From Betaproteobacteria bacterium (GTDB lineage: Bacteria > Pseudomonadota > Gammaproteobacteria > Burkholderiales > Ga0077523): a stretch of DNA of 64,000 nt. Shown here piece after piece: positions 45,412 through 54,941 of the stretch. The stretch is from positions 744,001 to 808,000 of the forward strand of contig JADJPK010000004.1 in assembly GCA_016713305.1 (NCBI GenBank), read 5' to 3'. Each line of letters opens with the position of its first letter. The stretch's first letter is position 1. A program made the position numbers and the translations under genes. The notes beneath the pieces were generated by a model that searched no databases, had not been told where the DNA came from, and saw nothing but the letters and a program-made list of their open reading frames with translations.

Positions 45412-45412
<1 letters not shown>
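45113..45412 (-). pseudogene. Remnant of S-formylglutathione hydrolase (fghA/frmB)
   Basis: The frame begins on the second ATG of TGATGATG at the frmA stop, so it was translationally coupled to frmA. Residues about 9-42 ('HRCFGVAQDVYAHAST ... RRLALFVLPQA') match the N-terminus of S-formylglutathione hydrolase (pattern CFGG-Q--Y-H-S ... MRFA-F-PPQA). After that the similarity stops in all frames; the expected 'LTCTEENF' and GxSxG nucleophile region are absent. This looks like a 3' deletion or heavy decay, since a single indel cannot restore the missing ~240 residues. Confidence 0.7.
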
Positions 45413-46524
<1,112 letters not shown>

Positions 46525-46738
46525 GGGCTCTCTCCCGGTGGTTTGGCTACGCCCGCATCATCCGACTTTTTCGTGGTGTGTGTCGAAGGGCAGGGCCGGG
46601 ATTGTGAAGGCGGCAGCTGCGGTGTTGCCCCAGGCGCGTGACGTCACAGAAGGAGTTCCCCGCGCTTCACCGCACACGACCACGCCTCGACCCTGTATCT
46701 TTCAGTCTGATTCTGCAATTCCTGGAGCCGCAAGGTAC

Positions 46739-47194
46739 ATGGGTCATTGGCTGATGAAATCCGAGCCATCCGAGGTCAGCGTCGACGACGTCGCCAGGAT
46801 GCCAAAGAAGACCGTTCCCTGGTTCGGGGTGCGCAACTACCAGGCGCGCAATTTCATGCGCGACGAGATGAAAGTGGGTGACCCGGTGCTCTTCTACCAT
46901 TCCAGCTGCGAGGAACCGGGCGTCGCGGGCATCGCCCGAGTGGCCCGTTCCGCCTATCCCGACGAAACCCAGTTCGACCCCCGCAGCAAGTACTTCGACG
47001 CGAAGTCGACTCGTGAAGCCCCGCGGTGGCTGAACGTGGACGTCCAGCTCGTGCGCAAGACCCGTCTTGTCGGTCTGCAGGAGTTGCGGGGATATCCGGA
47101 ACTGGCCGAGATGCGCCTCCTGCAACGGGGCAATCGGCTGTCCATCACACCGGTCACTCCTGACGAGTGGTCCTTCATCGAGTCCATCCTGTGA
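46739..47194 (+). CDS. EVE-domain protein
   Basis: A 151-residue single EVE domain: 'HWLMKSEPSEVSVDDVARMPKKTVPWFGVRNYQARNFMRDEMKVGDPVLFYHSSCEEPGVAGIARV', 'DPRSKYFD', 'PRWLNVDVQLV'. EVE is a PUA-like fold thought to read modified bases in DNA or RNA. Its stop overlaps the GTG of the next gene. In related genomes this gene lies close to zapA/6S RNA; here the C1 genes intervene. Confidence 0.9.
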   Translation: MGHWLMKSEPSEVSVDDVARMPKKTVPWFGVRNYQARNFMRDEMKVGDPVLFYHSSCEEPGVAGIARVARSAYPDETQFDPRSKYFDAKSTREAPRWLNVDVQLVRKTRLVGLQELRGYPELAEMRLLQRGNRLSITPVTPDEWSFIESIL

Positions 47195-47997
47195 TCGACA
47201 TCTCCGTGTGGTGGGCGATCTACCCACTGATGGGATTGTTCGCCGGGTTCTTCGCCGGGTTGCTGGGCATCGGCGGCGGGATGATCCTGGTGAGCCTGAT
47301 GGTGTTCGCGTTCAATGCGCAGGGGTTCCCCGCCGAACGGGTGATGCATCTCGCGCTGGGATCCTCGCTCGCCACGATCATCTTCACCTCACTGAAGAGC
47401 ATGCAGTCCCATCATCGCCACGGTGCCGTCCGCTGGGACATCGTCAAGCGTTCGGCGGCGGGTCTGGTCCTCGGAACTCTGGCGGGCAGCGCTCTCGCCG
47501 AAGCCTTGCGGTCGAAAGCGCTCGCCGTGCTGTTCACTGCGTTTGTCGTGTATTCCGCGGTCAACATGATGCTGGACCTGAAGCCCAAGCCCAACCGGCA
47601 GCTACCGGGCACGCTGGGCATGCAGGTGGCAGCAGCGGCAGTGGGCATTGCGTCCGCTCTGGTGGGAGCGGGAGGAGGATTCCTGGCTGTCCCGCTGATG
47701 AGCATGTGCAATGTGCCGATGCGGCAGTGCGTGGCCACCTCCGCGGCGTTCGGATTGCCCATCGCGATTTCCGGCACGATCGGTTTTCTGGTGGGAGGCT
47801 GGAACAAGGATCACCTGCCGGCATTGTCGGTGGGATATCTTTACCTGCCGGCGGTCATCGGGATCGTCGTGGGCACGTTCGTCACCGTGCCGCTCGGGGC
47901 ACGTGTTGCTCACACGATTCCGGTGTCGCGACTCAAGAAGGTGTTTGCGGTGATTCTGTCGATCATGGCCGTCAAGATGACTCTGTCGCTCATGTGA
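47191..47997 (+). CDS. TauE/SafE-family anion exporter
   Basis: Integral membrane protein of 268 residues with about eight helices in two repeats. The first repeat has 'GLFAGFFAGLLGIGGGMILVSLMVF', the second 'ALVGAGGGFLAVPLMSMCNVPMRQCVATSAAFGLPIA', the paired glycine-rich motifs of the TauE/SafE family (sulfite, sulfoacetate or other organic anions). Substrate not predictable. GTG start overlaps the EVE stop by four bases. Confidence 0.9.
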   Translation: MIDISVWWAIYPLMGLFAGFFAGLLGIGGGMILVSLMVFAFNAQGFPAERVMHLALGSSLATIIFTSLKSMQSHHRHGAVRWDIVKRSAAGLVLGTLAGSALAEALRSKALAVLFTAFVVYSAVNMMLDLKPKPNRQLPGTLGMQVAAAAVGIASALVGAGGGFLAVPLMSMCNVPMRQCVATSAAFGLPIAISGTIGFLVGGWNKDHLPALSVGYLYLPAVIGIVVGTFVTVPLGARVAHTIPVSRLKKVFAVILSIMAVKMTLSLM

Positions 47998-48101
47998 CGG
48001 CTCGGCATGTGGTCACTGCAGGCGCCAGCAGACTTGCGAGGCAGGCACCCACCGCGGGTCGGCGATGATCTGATCGACGATCGGACGTGCCCGGGAGGCA
48101 A

Positions 48102-49373
48102 TCAGGGAGCGGGCCGATCGATGCCCAGGAAGCGGAAATCGACCTCCGGCCTCCTGCCCCCGATGATGTCGGCCAATGCACGTCCCGAACCGCACGAGTG
48201 TGTCCATCCCAGTGTGCCGTGGCCCGTGTTGAGATAGAGGTTCGGATATCGGGTGCGGCCGATCAGGGGAACGTTGCCAGGGGTCGCCGGCCGCAGTCCG
48301 GTCCAGTAGCGCGCACCCCCGTAGTCGCCCGCCGCGGGGAACAGCGCCGCCACACGCCGGACGATCGCTTCGCAGCGCGCCTGATTGATCTCGACGTTGT
48401 AACCATTGAACTCGGCTGTCCCGGCGACCCGCAATTCCGGTCCCAACCGCGAGAAGACGAGTTTTTCTTCGTCATCCGTCAGGCTGACGCGGGGCGCCTC
48501 GCCGTCCGGCAAGACGGGCACCGTGATGGAATAGCCCTTGGCAGGATAGACAGGAATGGAAACACCCGCCGGTTTCAGCAAGAGGGGACTGTAGCTGCCA
48601 CACGCCATGACGTAGGCGTCAGCCCGCTCCACCCGGGAAGCGCCGGCGGCATCGCGCACCTGAACGCCGCTCAGCTTCTCTCCCTCGACAACGATTCGGT
48701 CGATGTGCGTCTCGTACAGAAACCTCACGCCGCGCAGCCGGCAATGTTCGGCAAGGGCTGACGTGAACCGGTAGGCGTTTCCGGACTCGTCCGATGGCGT
48801 GTAGGTGCCCCCCACAATCGCAATGGTGGAATGACGAAGGGCCGGCTCGATCTCGAGGCATCGTGCCGCACTGACCGGCTGGCTGTCGCACCCGTATTCC
48901 CGCATGGCCGCCGCCGCATCGATTCCGGCGGCGAGGCTGTCGTCCCGGGTGAAGAAGTGAAGGATTCCACATTCGAGCTGGTCGTACTCCAGACCGAGCT
49001 CGCGCCGCAGCGTTTGCAGGGTCGCACGACTGTAGACCCCCAGATTGACGAGCTGGGCGATGTTGTCGCGTGTCCTCGATGGCCTGCATTCGCCCAGGAA
49101 TCTCAGACCCCATCCCCAGAGGGCCGGGTCGAGCCGCCAGCGGAAGAGCAGAGGGGCATCTTCCTTTCCCAGCCATTTCAGCAACTGCGCGGGCGCATGC
49201 GGATTGGCCCAGGGTTCGGCATGACTGACCGAGATCTGGCCGCCGTTCGCGAAACTGGTCTCGAGGCCGGAGCCTGGCTGCCGGTCCACGACCGTGACTT
49301 CGTGCCCGGAGTCGGACAGGAACCAGGCGGTGGCAGTCCCGAGCAGGCCGCTGCCGAGAATCATCACGTGCAT
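48102..49373 (-). CDS. dadA: D-amino acid dehydrogenase small subunit-like flavoprotein
   Basis: FAD-dependent oxidase/dehydrogenase that deaminates D-amino acids and passes electrons to the respiratory chain. 423 residues. N-terminal dinucleotide motif 'ILGSGLLGTATAWFLSDSGHEVTVVDR', DadA block 'ETSFANGGQISVSHAEPWANP', 'PVYPAKGYSITVP', and C-terminal 'WTGLRPATPGNVPLIGRT ... LNTGHGTLGWTHSCGSGRALADIIGGRRPE'. The protein begins MHVMILGSG; no convincing ribosome site is visible. No alanine racemase gene (dadX) is adjacent. Confidence 0.92.
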   Translation of the reverse strand: MHVMILGSGLLGTATAWFLSDSGHEVTVVDRQPGSGLETSFANGGQISVSHAEPWANPHAPAQLLKWLGKEDAPLLFRWRLDPALWGWGLRFLGECRPSRTRDNIAQLVNLGVYSRATLQTLRRELGLEYDQLECGILHFFTRDDSLAAGIDAAAAMREYGCDSQPVSAARCLEIEPALRHSTIAIVGGTYTPSDESGNAYRFTSALAEHCRLRGVRFLYETHIDRIVVEGEKLSGVQVRDAAGASRVERADAYVMACGSYSPLLLKPAGVSIPVYPAKGYSITVPVLPDGEAPRVSLTDDEEKLVFSRLGPELRVAGTAEFNGYNVEINQARCEAIVRRVAALFPAAGDYGGARYWTGLRPATPGNVPLIGRTRYPNLYLNTGHGTLGWTHSCGSGRALADIIGGRRPEVDFRFLGIDRPAP

Positions 49374-49498
49374 AGGGAGGGGGTAAGCGCTCTTCGAGAC
49401 GGGCTCGATCGTACTGCACCGGATACGGAGCAGAGCCAGCTCAGCTCGAAAATCCTGATGTCGTCCGGCCCGGAGGCGGCGCCGGGACCGTGCGCTTG

Positions 49499-49867
49499 TC
49501 AGCCGATGCTGAGCTGCCCGCCGTCGTTGTACAGATCCACTGCCTCCAGGGACCGGCCGCGGCACGGGCCGTCCTCGCAGTACCCATCCTCGTACCTGAA
49601 GATTGCCCCGTGAATCGAGCAGATCAGCCATTCGTGGTCGAACGTCACGAAACGGTCGGGTTGGTCATTGAGCGGCACGTAATTGTGAGGACAGCAATTC
49701 ACGTACGCCCACGCGCGATCGCCCCTACGCACCACGACGATTCGCAACGGCAGGTCCGGCGCACCGAAGGTGAACTCGCGTCCCTCGCCATCGACGAGAT
49801 CGCCGAAGGCGCAAAGCGCGGTACCGCGGCGAGGGGCGGCGGGGTGATCCCGCCACCCCGGATTCAC
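49499..49867 (-). CDS. Rieske [2Fe-2S] protein
   Basis: Soluble Rieske ferredoxin of 122 residues. Ligands are Cys59-x-His61 ('CCPHNYVPLN') and Cys83-xx-His86 ('CSIHGAIF'), and 'FRYEDGYCEDGPCRGRSLEAV' is the usual end of such domains. No transmembrane helix or Tat signal. GTG start overlaps the stop of the upstream small ORF. It could serve an oxygenase or be a redox partner of neighbouring DadA, but nothing in the sequence proves this. Confidence 0.87.
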   Translation of the reverse strand: MNPGWRDHPAAPRRGTALCAFGDLVDGEGREFTFGAPDLPLRIVVVRRGDRAWAYVNCCPHNYVPLNDQPDRFVTFDHEWLICSIHGAIFRYEDGYCEDGPCRGRSLEAVDLYNDGGQLSIG

Positions 49868-50067
49868 CAGGGCTTGCCGCCGCAGTTGCGTGCCTGCGAG
49901 TACAGGATGCCGTAAGGCGGCTGCCGTTCGGCGAAGAAACGTCCCACCAGGACACCTTCACAGACGGCATTGACACCTTCGGGATGGTCCGTCGCCTGGA
50001 AGTTGACGCCCGGATACTCGAAACGGAGTTGTTCCTGCCAGGAAGACAGTGAGGAATACGTGCTCAT
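49864..50067 (-). CDS. Small conserved-looking protein of unknown function
   Basis: 67 residues, MSTYSSLSSWQEQLRFEYPG to a C-terminal 'ARNCGGKPW'. Not recognised. It contains two Cys and a basic, aromatic C-terminus. Tight packing supports a real gene: it starts 6 bp after the PII-like gene and its stop overlaps the GTG of the Rieske gene. Confidence 0.55.
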   Translation of the reverse strand: MSTYSSLSSWQEQLRFEYPGVNFQATDHPEGVNAVCEGVLVGRFFAERQPPYGILYSQARNCGGKPW

Positions 50068-50073
50068 ACCACC

Positions 50074-50394
50074 TCAAAACTTTTCCGGTCTTAGCACCCC
50101 GATGTCCGCCACGAACACCGTTGTGGCGAAATTGAGGGCGTATTTCAGCCGGACATGTTCGGCGATCGCATCGGCCGTCGGCTCATCGCAGATGACTTCC
50201 ATCCGGATGTTTCGATCGGCCTCCCATGCACCTTCGCGAACACCGTGCCGGCCACCACCACGCACGTCGCAAATCGTGTACCCGTGTGCTCCCAGGGCCG
50301 TCACGTCCTTCACCAGCATGGATTCGAGCGGCGACTCGGTGATGATCACGATGAGCTTGCGTGGATGCATCTGCATATGGGGGCGGATCGTCAC
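50074..50394 (-). CDS. PII-like signal protein, SbtB-like
   Basis: Ferredoxin-like trimeric PII-superfamily protein of 106 residues: beta1 'RKLIVIITESPLESMLVKDVTALGAHGYTICDVRG', T-loop 'GGGRHGVREGAWEADRN', then 'IRMEVICDEPTADAIAEHVRLKYALNFATTVFVADIGVL'. The GTG overlaps the SbtA-like stop, the arrangement of cyanobacterial sbtA-sbtB. SbtB binds cAMP/adenine nucleotides and gates SbtA. The redox-active C-terminal Cys motif of cyanobacterial SbtB is absent; this protein ends in RPEKF. A start at Met7 or Met9 is also possible. Confidence 0.78.
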   Translation of the reverse strand: MTIRPHMQMHPRKLIVIITESPLESMLVKDVTALGAHGYTICDVRGGGRHGVREGAWEADRNIRMEVICDEPTADAIAEHVRLKYALNFATTVFVADIGVLRPEKF

Positions 50395-51323
50395 CCGAAA
50401 AGGGCCTCGGCGAAGCGGTGATACAGGGGAATGCCGACCACGACGTTGAAGGGAAACGTCACGCCCAGCGAAGCCGCCAGGGAGTACGACGGATTCGCTT
50501 CGGGAACCGCGATGCGCATGGCGGCCGGCGCTGCAATGTACGAGGCACTAGCGGCTAGCGTGCCAAGAAGCATCGCCCCTCCGGGGGACAAGTCGACGAC
50601 ACGCGCGACGAGAATCCCCAGCACGGCAAAGAGGCAGGGCACGAGGGTCCCGAATAGCACGAGGAACGCACCGGTGCGTCGAAGATCCTGTATCCGGCTC
50701 GCGGCAACGAGACCCATCTCGAGCATGAAAAGGCCCAGGACGGCCTTGAAGAGATCGAAGAACAGGCGGCTCTGCGGTTGCAGTGCGTCGGGTCCCGCGA
50801 ACCAGCCGATGATCAGGCCGCCCGCCAACAGCACGACACTGCGCCCGAGAAACACTTCGTGCGCCAGGGTAGGCCATTGAATGGTCCTCCCGCTGCCCAT
50901 GCGGGCGAGCAGTATTCCCACGACGATGCCGGGCACTTCCATGAAGACGACGAAGAGCGGCATGTATTGCTCGTGGGTGATATTGCGCTCGAGCAGATAG
51001 GCGGTCGCGACGGCAAACGTCACCATGCTGACGGAGCCATAGTGGGCGGCGATGGAAGCCGCGTCGGGCTTGGCGAAACTGCCGATGCGCCTGAGCACCG
51101 GATACGCGAGCAACGGCAGGACGATTCCGAGGAGGACGGCGCCGCCAAGCTGCGGAAGCAGGGGCAACAGCGGGTGTTTCGCCAGCTCGACGCCGCCCTT
51201 CAGGCCGATGGCGAGCAGGAGATAGATGGAAAGCCCTTCGTACATCGCCTCCGGCAATCGGAGGTCTGAGCGCAACAGGCGGGCGACGAGTCCCAGCAGG
51301 AAGAAGAGAACGACGGGATCCAT
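50391..51323 (-). CDS. sbtA: Sodium-dependent bicarbonate transporter, SbtA-like
   Basis: Inner-membrane transporter of 310 residues with about ten helices in two inverted five-helix repeats. Recognisable SbtA (DUF897) blocks are 'ARLLRSDLRLPEAMYEGLSIYLLLAIGLKGGVELA', 'AAHYGSVSMVTFAVATAYL', 'GLFMLEMGLVAASR' and 'GTLAASASYIAAPAAMRIAVPEANPS'. It takes up bicarbonate with Na+ in cyanobacteria. It is shorter than the ~370-residue cyanobacterial protein because the middle cytoplasmic loop is reduced. It is first in a minus-strand unit with the PII-like, small and Rieske genes. Confidence 0.87.
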   Translation of the reverse strand: MDPVVLFFLLGLVARLLRSDLRLPEAMYEGLSIYLLLAIGLKGGVELAKHPLLPLLPQLGGAVLLGIVLPLLAYPVLRRIGSFAKPDAASIAAHYGSVSMVTFAVATAYLLERNITHEQYMPLFVVFMEVPGIVVGILLARMGSGRTIQWPTLAHEVFLGRSVVLLAGGLIIGWFAGPDALQPQSRLFFDLFKAVLGLFMLEMGLVAASRIQDLRRTGAFLVLFGTLVPCLFAVLGILVARVVDLSPGGAMLLGTLAASASYIAAPAAMRIAVPEANPSYSLAASLGVTFPFNVVVGIPLYHRFAEALFG

Positions 51324-51375
51324 TCGCTATCGCACCGCGCAATACCGCCGGAAGGCTTTCGCACCTGCGTTGGTA

Positions 51376-52347
51376 TCAGTTCCTTTCGGGGGAAGCGGCT
51401 CTGCCGATCCGATCCCGGATGGCATCCCATTCGCGGGAATCGGGAACCTGTTCGACAAGTATGAGATCGCAGCGGGAAGTGTCGAGATATCGCAGATCGG
51501 CATAGAGCTCATGCGCGTAACGGCCGGCGTCATCGGGCGCTTCGACCCACACAGCCGCGGAAAGGTTCGCGCCTCGAGGACGCCGCGCGAGCACACCCAC
51601 GCGGACGCCGGCGATGGCCAGAGTTCTTTCGAGGGCATCCGGAGCGACGAGGCGGGTAGGAGTCGTGGGCGCATAGTGCGACGCAAGCGTGCCGGAGGCC
51701 CGCGGCGAGTGGGCGTCCGGCCTGCGAACCGTTTCGCCCAGGACCGCCTCCAACTGCTCCACGGAGATGATGCCCGGCCTGAGGAGGAAGGGATGGCCCC
51801 GTGACAGGTCCACGATCGTCGATTCGATGCCGACTTCGCTCTGTCCCCCTTCGAGGATCATGTCCAGCGAGTCGCCGAACTCCGCCCTCACGTGAGCCGC
51901 AGTAGTCGGTGAAACGTGGCCGAAACGGTTGGCTGAAGGTCCGGCCACGCCGCCGCCGAACGCCCTCAGCATCTTCTGCGCAACCGGATGTGAGGGAACC
52001 CGGATGCCTACCGTGTTCTGTCCTCCCGTGATGATGTCCAGGACGTGCTCGGCACGTTCGAGCACCATCGTGAGCGGGCCGGGCCAGAAGGCTTCTGCAA
52101 GCCTGCGGGCGGGCTCGGGGACATGGCGGACCCAAGACGCGAGCTGGGCGCTGCCCGCCACATGAACGATGACAGGGTGGTCCGCCGGACGGCCCTTGGC
52201 GAGGAATATCCGCCGGACAGCAGCTTCGTTCGACGCATCGGCTCCGAGGCCGTAGACGGTTTCGGTGGGAAACGCCACCAGGCCGCCGTGCGCAAGCAAG
52301 TCGGCCGCGCGGAGGATGGCTTCCTCGGATGCCTCGTCGCCGTTCAA
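51376..52347 (-). CDS. tsaC: Threonylcarbamoyl-AMP synthase (Sua5 type)
   Basis: First step of t6A37 tRNA modification. 323 residues: YrdC domain with 'GGLVAFPTETVYGLGADASNEAAVRRIFLAKGRPADHP', 'PSANRFGHVSPTTAAHV', 'GIESTIVDLS', then a C-terminal Sua5 domain ('SGTLASHYAPTTPTRL ...'). The extra domain makes it Sua5-like rather than the short TsaC. The start overlaps the purC stop by four bases. Confidence 0.92.
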   Translation of the reverse strand: MNGDEASEEAILRAADLLAHGGLVAFPTETVYGLGADASNEAAVRRIFLAKGRPADHPVIVHVAGSAQLASWVRHVPEPARRLAEAFWPGPLTMVLERAEHVLDIITGGQNTVGIRVPSHPVAQKMLRAFGGGVAGPSANRFGHVSPTTAAHVRAEFGDSLDMILEGGQSEVGIESTIVDLSRGHPFLLRPGIISVEQLEAVLGETVRRPDAHSPRASGTLASHYAPTTPTRLVAPDALERTLAIAGVRVGVLARRPRGANLSAAVWVEAPDDAGRYAHELYADLRYLDTSRCDLILVEQVPDSREWDAIRDRIGRAASPERN

Positions 52348-53231
52348 GCGGTGAGCAACCGGAGGGCTTCCTCGTACTTCTCGGCCGTGCGGGCCTGCAC
52401 CTCCGCGGGGAGGGAAGGCGCCGGCGGCTGCTTGTTCCAGTGCTGCGCCTCCAGCCAGTCACGCACGAACTGCTTGTCGAACGATGGCGGGCTGATGCCG
52501 ACCCGGTACTGTGCGCGAGGCCAGAAGCGCGACGAATCCGGAGTCAGCGCCTCGTCGATCAAGTACAGGAGGCCCGTGGCGTCGGTGCCGAACTCGAACT
52601 TGGTATCGGCAATGATGATCCCGCGTGTGCCCGCATACTCGGCCGCCTCGCGGTAAAGCCGGATGGCGGCATCGCGAACGGCCGTGGCCCGTTCCGGACC
52701 GAGCAGGGTCCGGGCCTGCGCGAAATCGATGTTCTCGTCGTGCGAACCCTTGGGCGCCTTTGTGGACGGCGTGAAAATGGGTTCGGGTAGTTGCTGCGCT
52801 TCCCGCAGGCCCGGCGGCAGCGCGATTCCGCATATCTGGCCAGTCCGTTGATAGTCCTTCCAGCCGGAGCCTGCCACGTAACCGCGTACGATGGCCTCGA
52901 TGGGCAGCGGTGCCAGCCGGCGCACCACGAAGGAGCGTTCGGCCACGTCGTCGCGTTCGTCCGCCGCCACGAAAGCAAGAGGATCGTCGGGCAGCAGATG
53001 ATTCGGAATCACGTGCGCGAGACGGGCGAACCAGAAGTTCGACATGGCGGTCAGAACGCGGCCCTTTCCGGGAATGGGCGTGGGCAGGATCACGTCGAAT
53101 GCGGACAACCGGTCGGTCTGGATGATCAACAGGCGGTCGGCATCGATCTCGTAGATATCCCTCACCTTGCCGCGATGGAGGAATCGCAGCGAACGGAGCC
53201 GGGTCTCGAGTACAGGCTTGGTTGCGGTCAT
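52344..53231 (-). CDS. purC: SAICAR synthetase
   Basis: Phosphoribosylaminoimidazole-succinocarboxamide synthase, purine synthesis step 7 or 8. 295 residues, the yeast-like longer class. 'LHRGKVRDIYEIDADRLLIIQTDRLSAFDVILPTPIPGKGRVL', 'VRGYVAGSGWKDYQRTGQICGIALPPGLREAQQLPEPIFTPSTKA', 'IADTKFEFG', 'YLIDEALTPDSSRFWP'. It follows purK by 45 bp in the same direction. Confidence 0.95.
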   Translation of the reverse strand: MTATKPVLETRLRSLRFLHRGKVRDIYEIDADRLLIIQTDRLSAFDVILPTPIPGKGRVLTAMSNFWFARLAHVIPNHLLPDDPLAFVAADERDDVAERSFVVRRLAPLPIEAIVRGYVAGSGWKDYQRTGQICGIALPPGLREAQQLPEPIFTPSTKAPKGSHDENIDFAQARTLLGPERATAVRDAAIRLYREAAEYAGTRGIIIADTKFEFGTDATGLLYLIDEALTPDSSRFWPRAQYRVGISPPSFDKQFVRDWLEAQHWNKQPPAPSLPAEVQARTAEKYEEALRLLTA

Positions 53232-53276
53232 GGCAGGACGGTGAAGCGCGATGATGTAGGGATGCCGGAACGCGGA

Positions 53277-54425
53277 TCAGGCGGCTCGGCGCGCAGCGGT
53301 CACGAGGGAGGACTTGATGTCGAGCGCTTCGGCCAGGGCCTGATCCACTGTCGGTGCAAGCACGGTGAAGTGTCCCATCTTGCGGCCGGGGCGCGCATCC
53401 CGCTTTCCGTACAGATGAAGCTTCGCCTTCGGGTGCCGGAGCACGAGCCCCCAATCAGGTTCGCCCGCAGCCCAGAGATCTCCCAGCAGATTGATCATCA
53501 CAGATGGACAGTGAATTCCGCTGTCGCCCAGCGGTTGGCGGCACATGACCCTTGTCTGCTGTTCGAACTGGGAGCTGAAGCAGCCGTCGATGGTGTAATG
53601 CCCGCTGTTGTGCGGTCGAGGGGCGATCTCGTTCGCGATCAGATCGCCTTCCTTCGCGACGAAGAACTCCACGCACAGCACACCGTGATAGTCGAGCGTT
53701 TCCGCGACTCGCAATGCCTGTGCACGGGCGCGATCCGCAAGTGCAGGAGCGATACGCGCAGGAACGATGCTCACGTCGAGAATTCCGGACGCGTGCCGGT
53801 TCTCTGCCACGGGGAACGACACGACCCTGCCATCGAACCCCCTCGCCACGACCACGGAAACCTCGAGCTTCAGGTCGAGCCGCCGTTCCAGCACGCAGGG
53901 CGCCGAGCCGAGAGCGCGGAAAGCCGCCCGCAACTCGTCTAGGCGCAGCACACTCACCTGTCCTTTGCCGTCGTAGCCGAGCCGTGCACTTTTCAAGATG
54001 CCCGGAAACAAGGAGGCATCCGCGGTGCACGCTTGCTCTTCCGATTCGATCACCACGTAGGGCGCGGTCCGCAGACCCGCCTGCTCCAGGAAGCGCTTTT
54101 CTCGAATTCGGTCCTGCGCCACGGCGACACCGGTGTGCCCCGGACTGACCACGCAGTGATCCGCGAGGCGTCGCAGCGCGTCCGCCGGCACATTCTCGAA
54201 TTCCGTGGTGACCGCTGCGCACCTTCTCGCCAGCTCCCCCAGAGCGGCCGCGTCGAGGTAATCCGCCCGAATGTGTTCGTCCGCGACGGAGGCCGCGGGA
54301 CCCTCCGCGCCCGGATCCACGACGACCACGCGATAGCCCATGCTCTGTGCCGCCATGGCGAACATCCGACCGAGCTGTCCACCTCCCAACAGTCCCAGCC
54401 AGGCTCCTGGCGCGATGGGCGTCAT
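53277..54425 (-). CDS. purK: N5-carboxyaminoimidazole ribonucleotide synthase
   Basis: ATP-grasp enzyme that carboxylates AIR with bicarbonate. 382 residues: 'WLGLLGGGQLGRMFAMAAQSMGYRVVVVDPGAEGPAASVADEHI', 'TTEFENVPADAL', 'GILKSARLGYDGKGQ', 'LCVEFFVAKEGDLIANEIAPRPHNSGHYTIDGCFSSQFEQQTR'. The ATG overlaps the stop of purE (ATGA). The nearby SbtA-like protein could in principle help supply bicarbonate, but no link is shown. Confidence 0.95.
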   Translation of the reverse strand: MTPIAPGAWLGLLGGGQLGRMFAMAAQSMGYRVVVVDPGAEGPAASVADEHIRADYLDAAALGELARRCAAVTTEFENVPADALRRLADHCVVSPGHTGVAVAQDRIREKRFLEQAGLRTAPYVVIESEEQACTADASLFPGILKSARLGYDGKGQVSVLRLDELRAAFRALGSAPCVLERRLDLKLEVSVVVARGFDGRVVSFPVAENRHASGILDVSIVPARIAPALADRARAQALRVAETLDYHGVLCVEFFVAKEGDLIANEIAPRPHNSGHYTIDGCFSSQFEQQTRVMCRQPLGDSGIHCPSVMINLLGDLWAAGEPDWGLVLRHPKAKLHLYGKRDARPGRKMGHFTVLAPTVDQALAEALDIKSSLVTAARRAA

Positions 54426-54924
54426 GTGCCACTCAGGGGAGGAAGCTGATGATTCATTACCGCCTCCGTCTGTTGCCGGCGGAAAGCATCCAGGCGGGTC
54501 GCAAGGCCGCCATCGGCGATTGCCAACATCGCAACAGCGAAAAGGGCTGCATTGGCAACCCCAGCTTCGCCGATCGCGAAGGTCGCCACCGGTATGCCCT
54601 TGGGCATCTGCACGATGGACAGCAACGAATCGAGCCCCTGGAGGCCCGGCTCTGGACCGGAACTCCGAGGACGGGAATCCGCGTCTTCGCTGCGAGCATC
54701 CCCGGCAGATGGGCTGCCCCTCCGGCACCGGCGATGATGCACTTCAGACCACGGCCGGCGGCGTCTTCCGCGTAGCGGAACATGACATCCGGCGTGCGGT
54801 GCGCGGAAACGACCTTCGCTTCGTGAGCGACGCCAAGCTGCTCGAGCATCGCGGCAGCGTGGCGCATCGTCTCCCAATCGCTTTGCGACCCCATGACGAT
54901 CCCCACCAACGGTGCATTTGACAT
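54422..54924 (-). CDS. purE: N5-CAIR mutase, frameshifted in this sequence
   Basis: Moves the carboxyl group of N5-CAIR to give CAIR. Starts MSNAPLVGIVMGSQSDWETM and includes 'VVSAHRTPDVMFRYAE' and 'IIAGAGGAAHLPGMLAAKTRIPVLGVPVQS'. After 'SRA' the frame breaks; 'LQGLDSLLSIVQMPKGIPVATFAIGEAGVANAALFA' continues in the neighbouring frame. One missing base at about 54643-54647 in a G run accounts for it; the total length of 503 bp is one short of 168 codons. The protein would be 167 residues, the normal size. Confidence 0.92.
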
Positions 54925-54941
54925 GTGCTGCGACCTCGACT

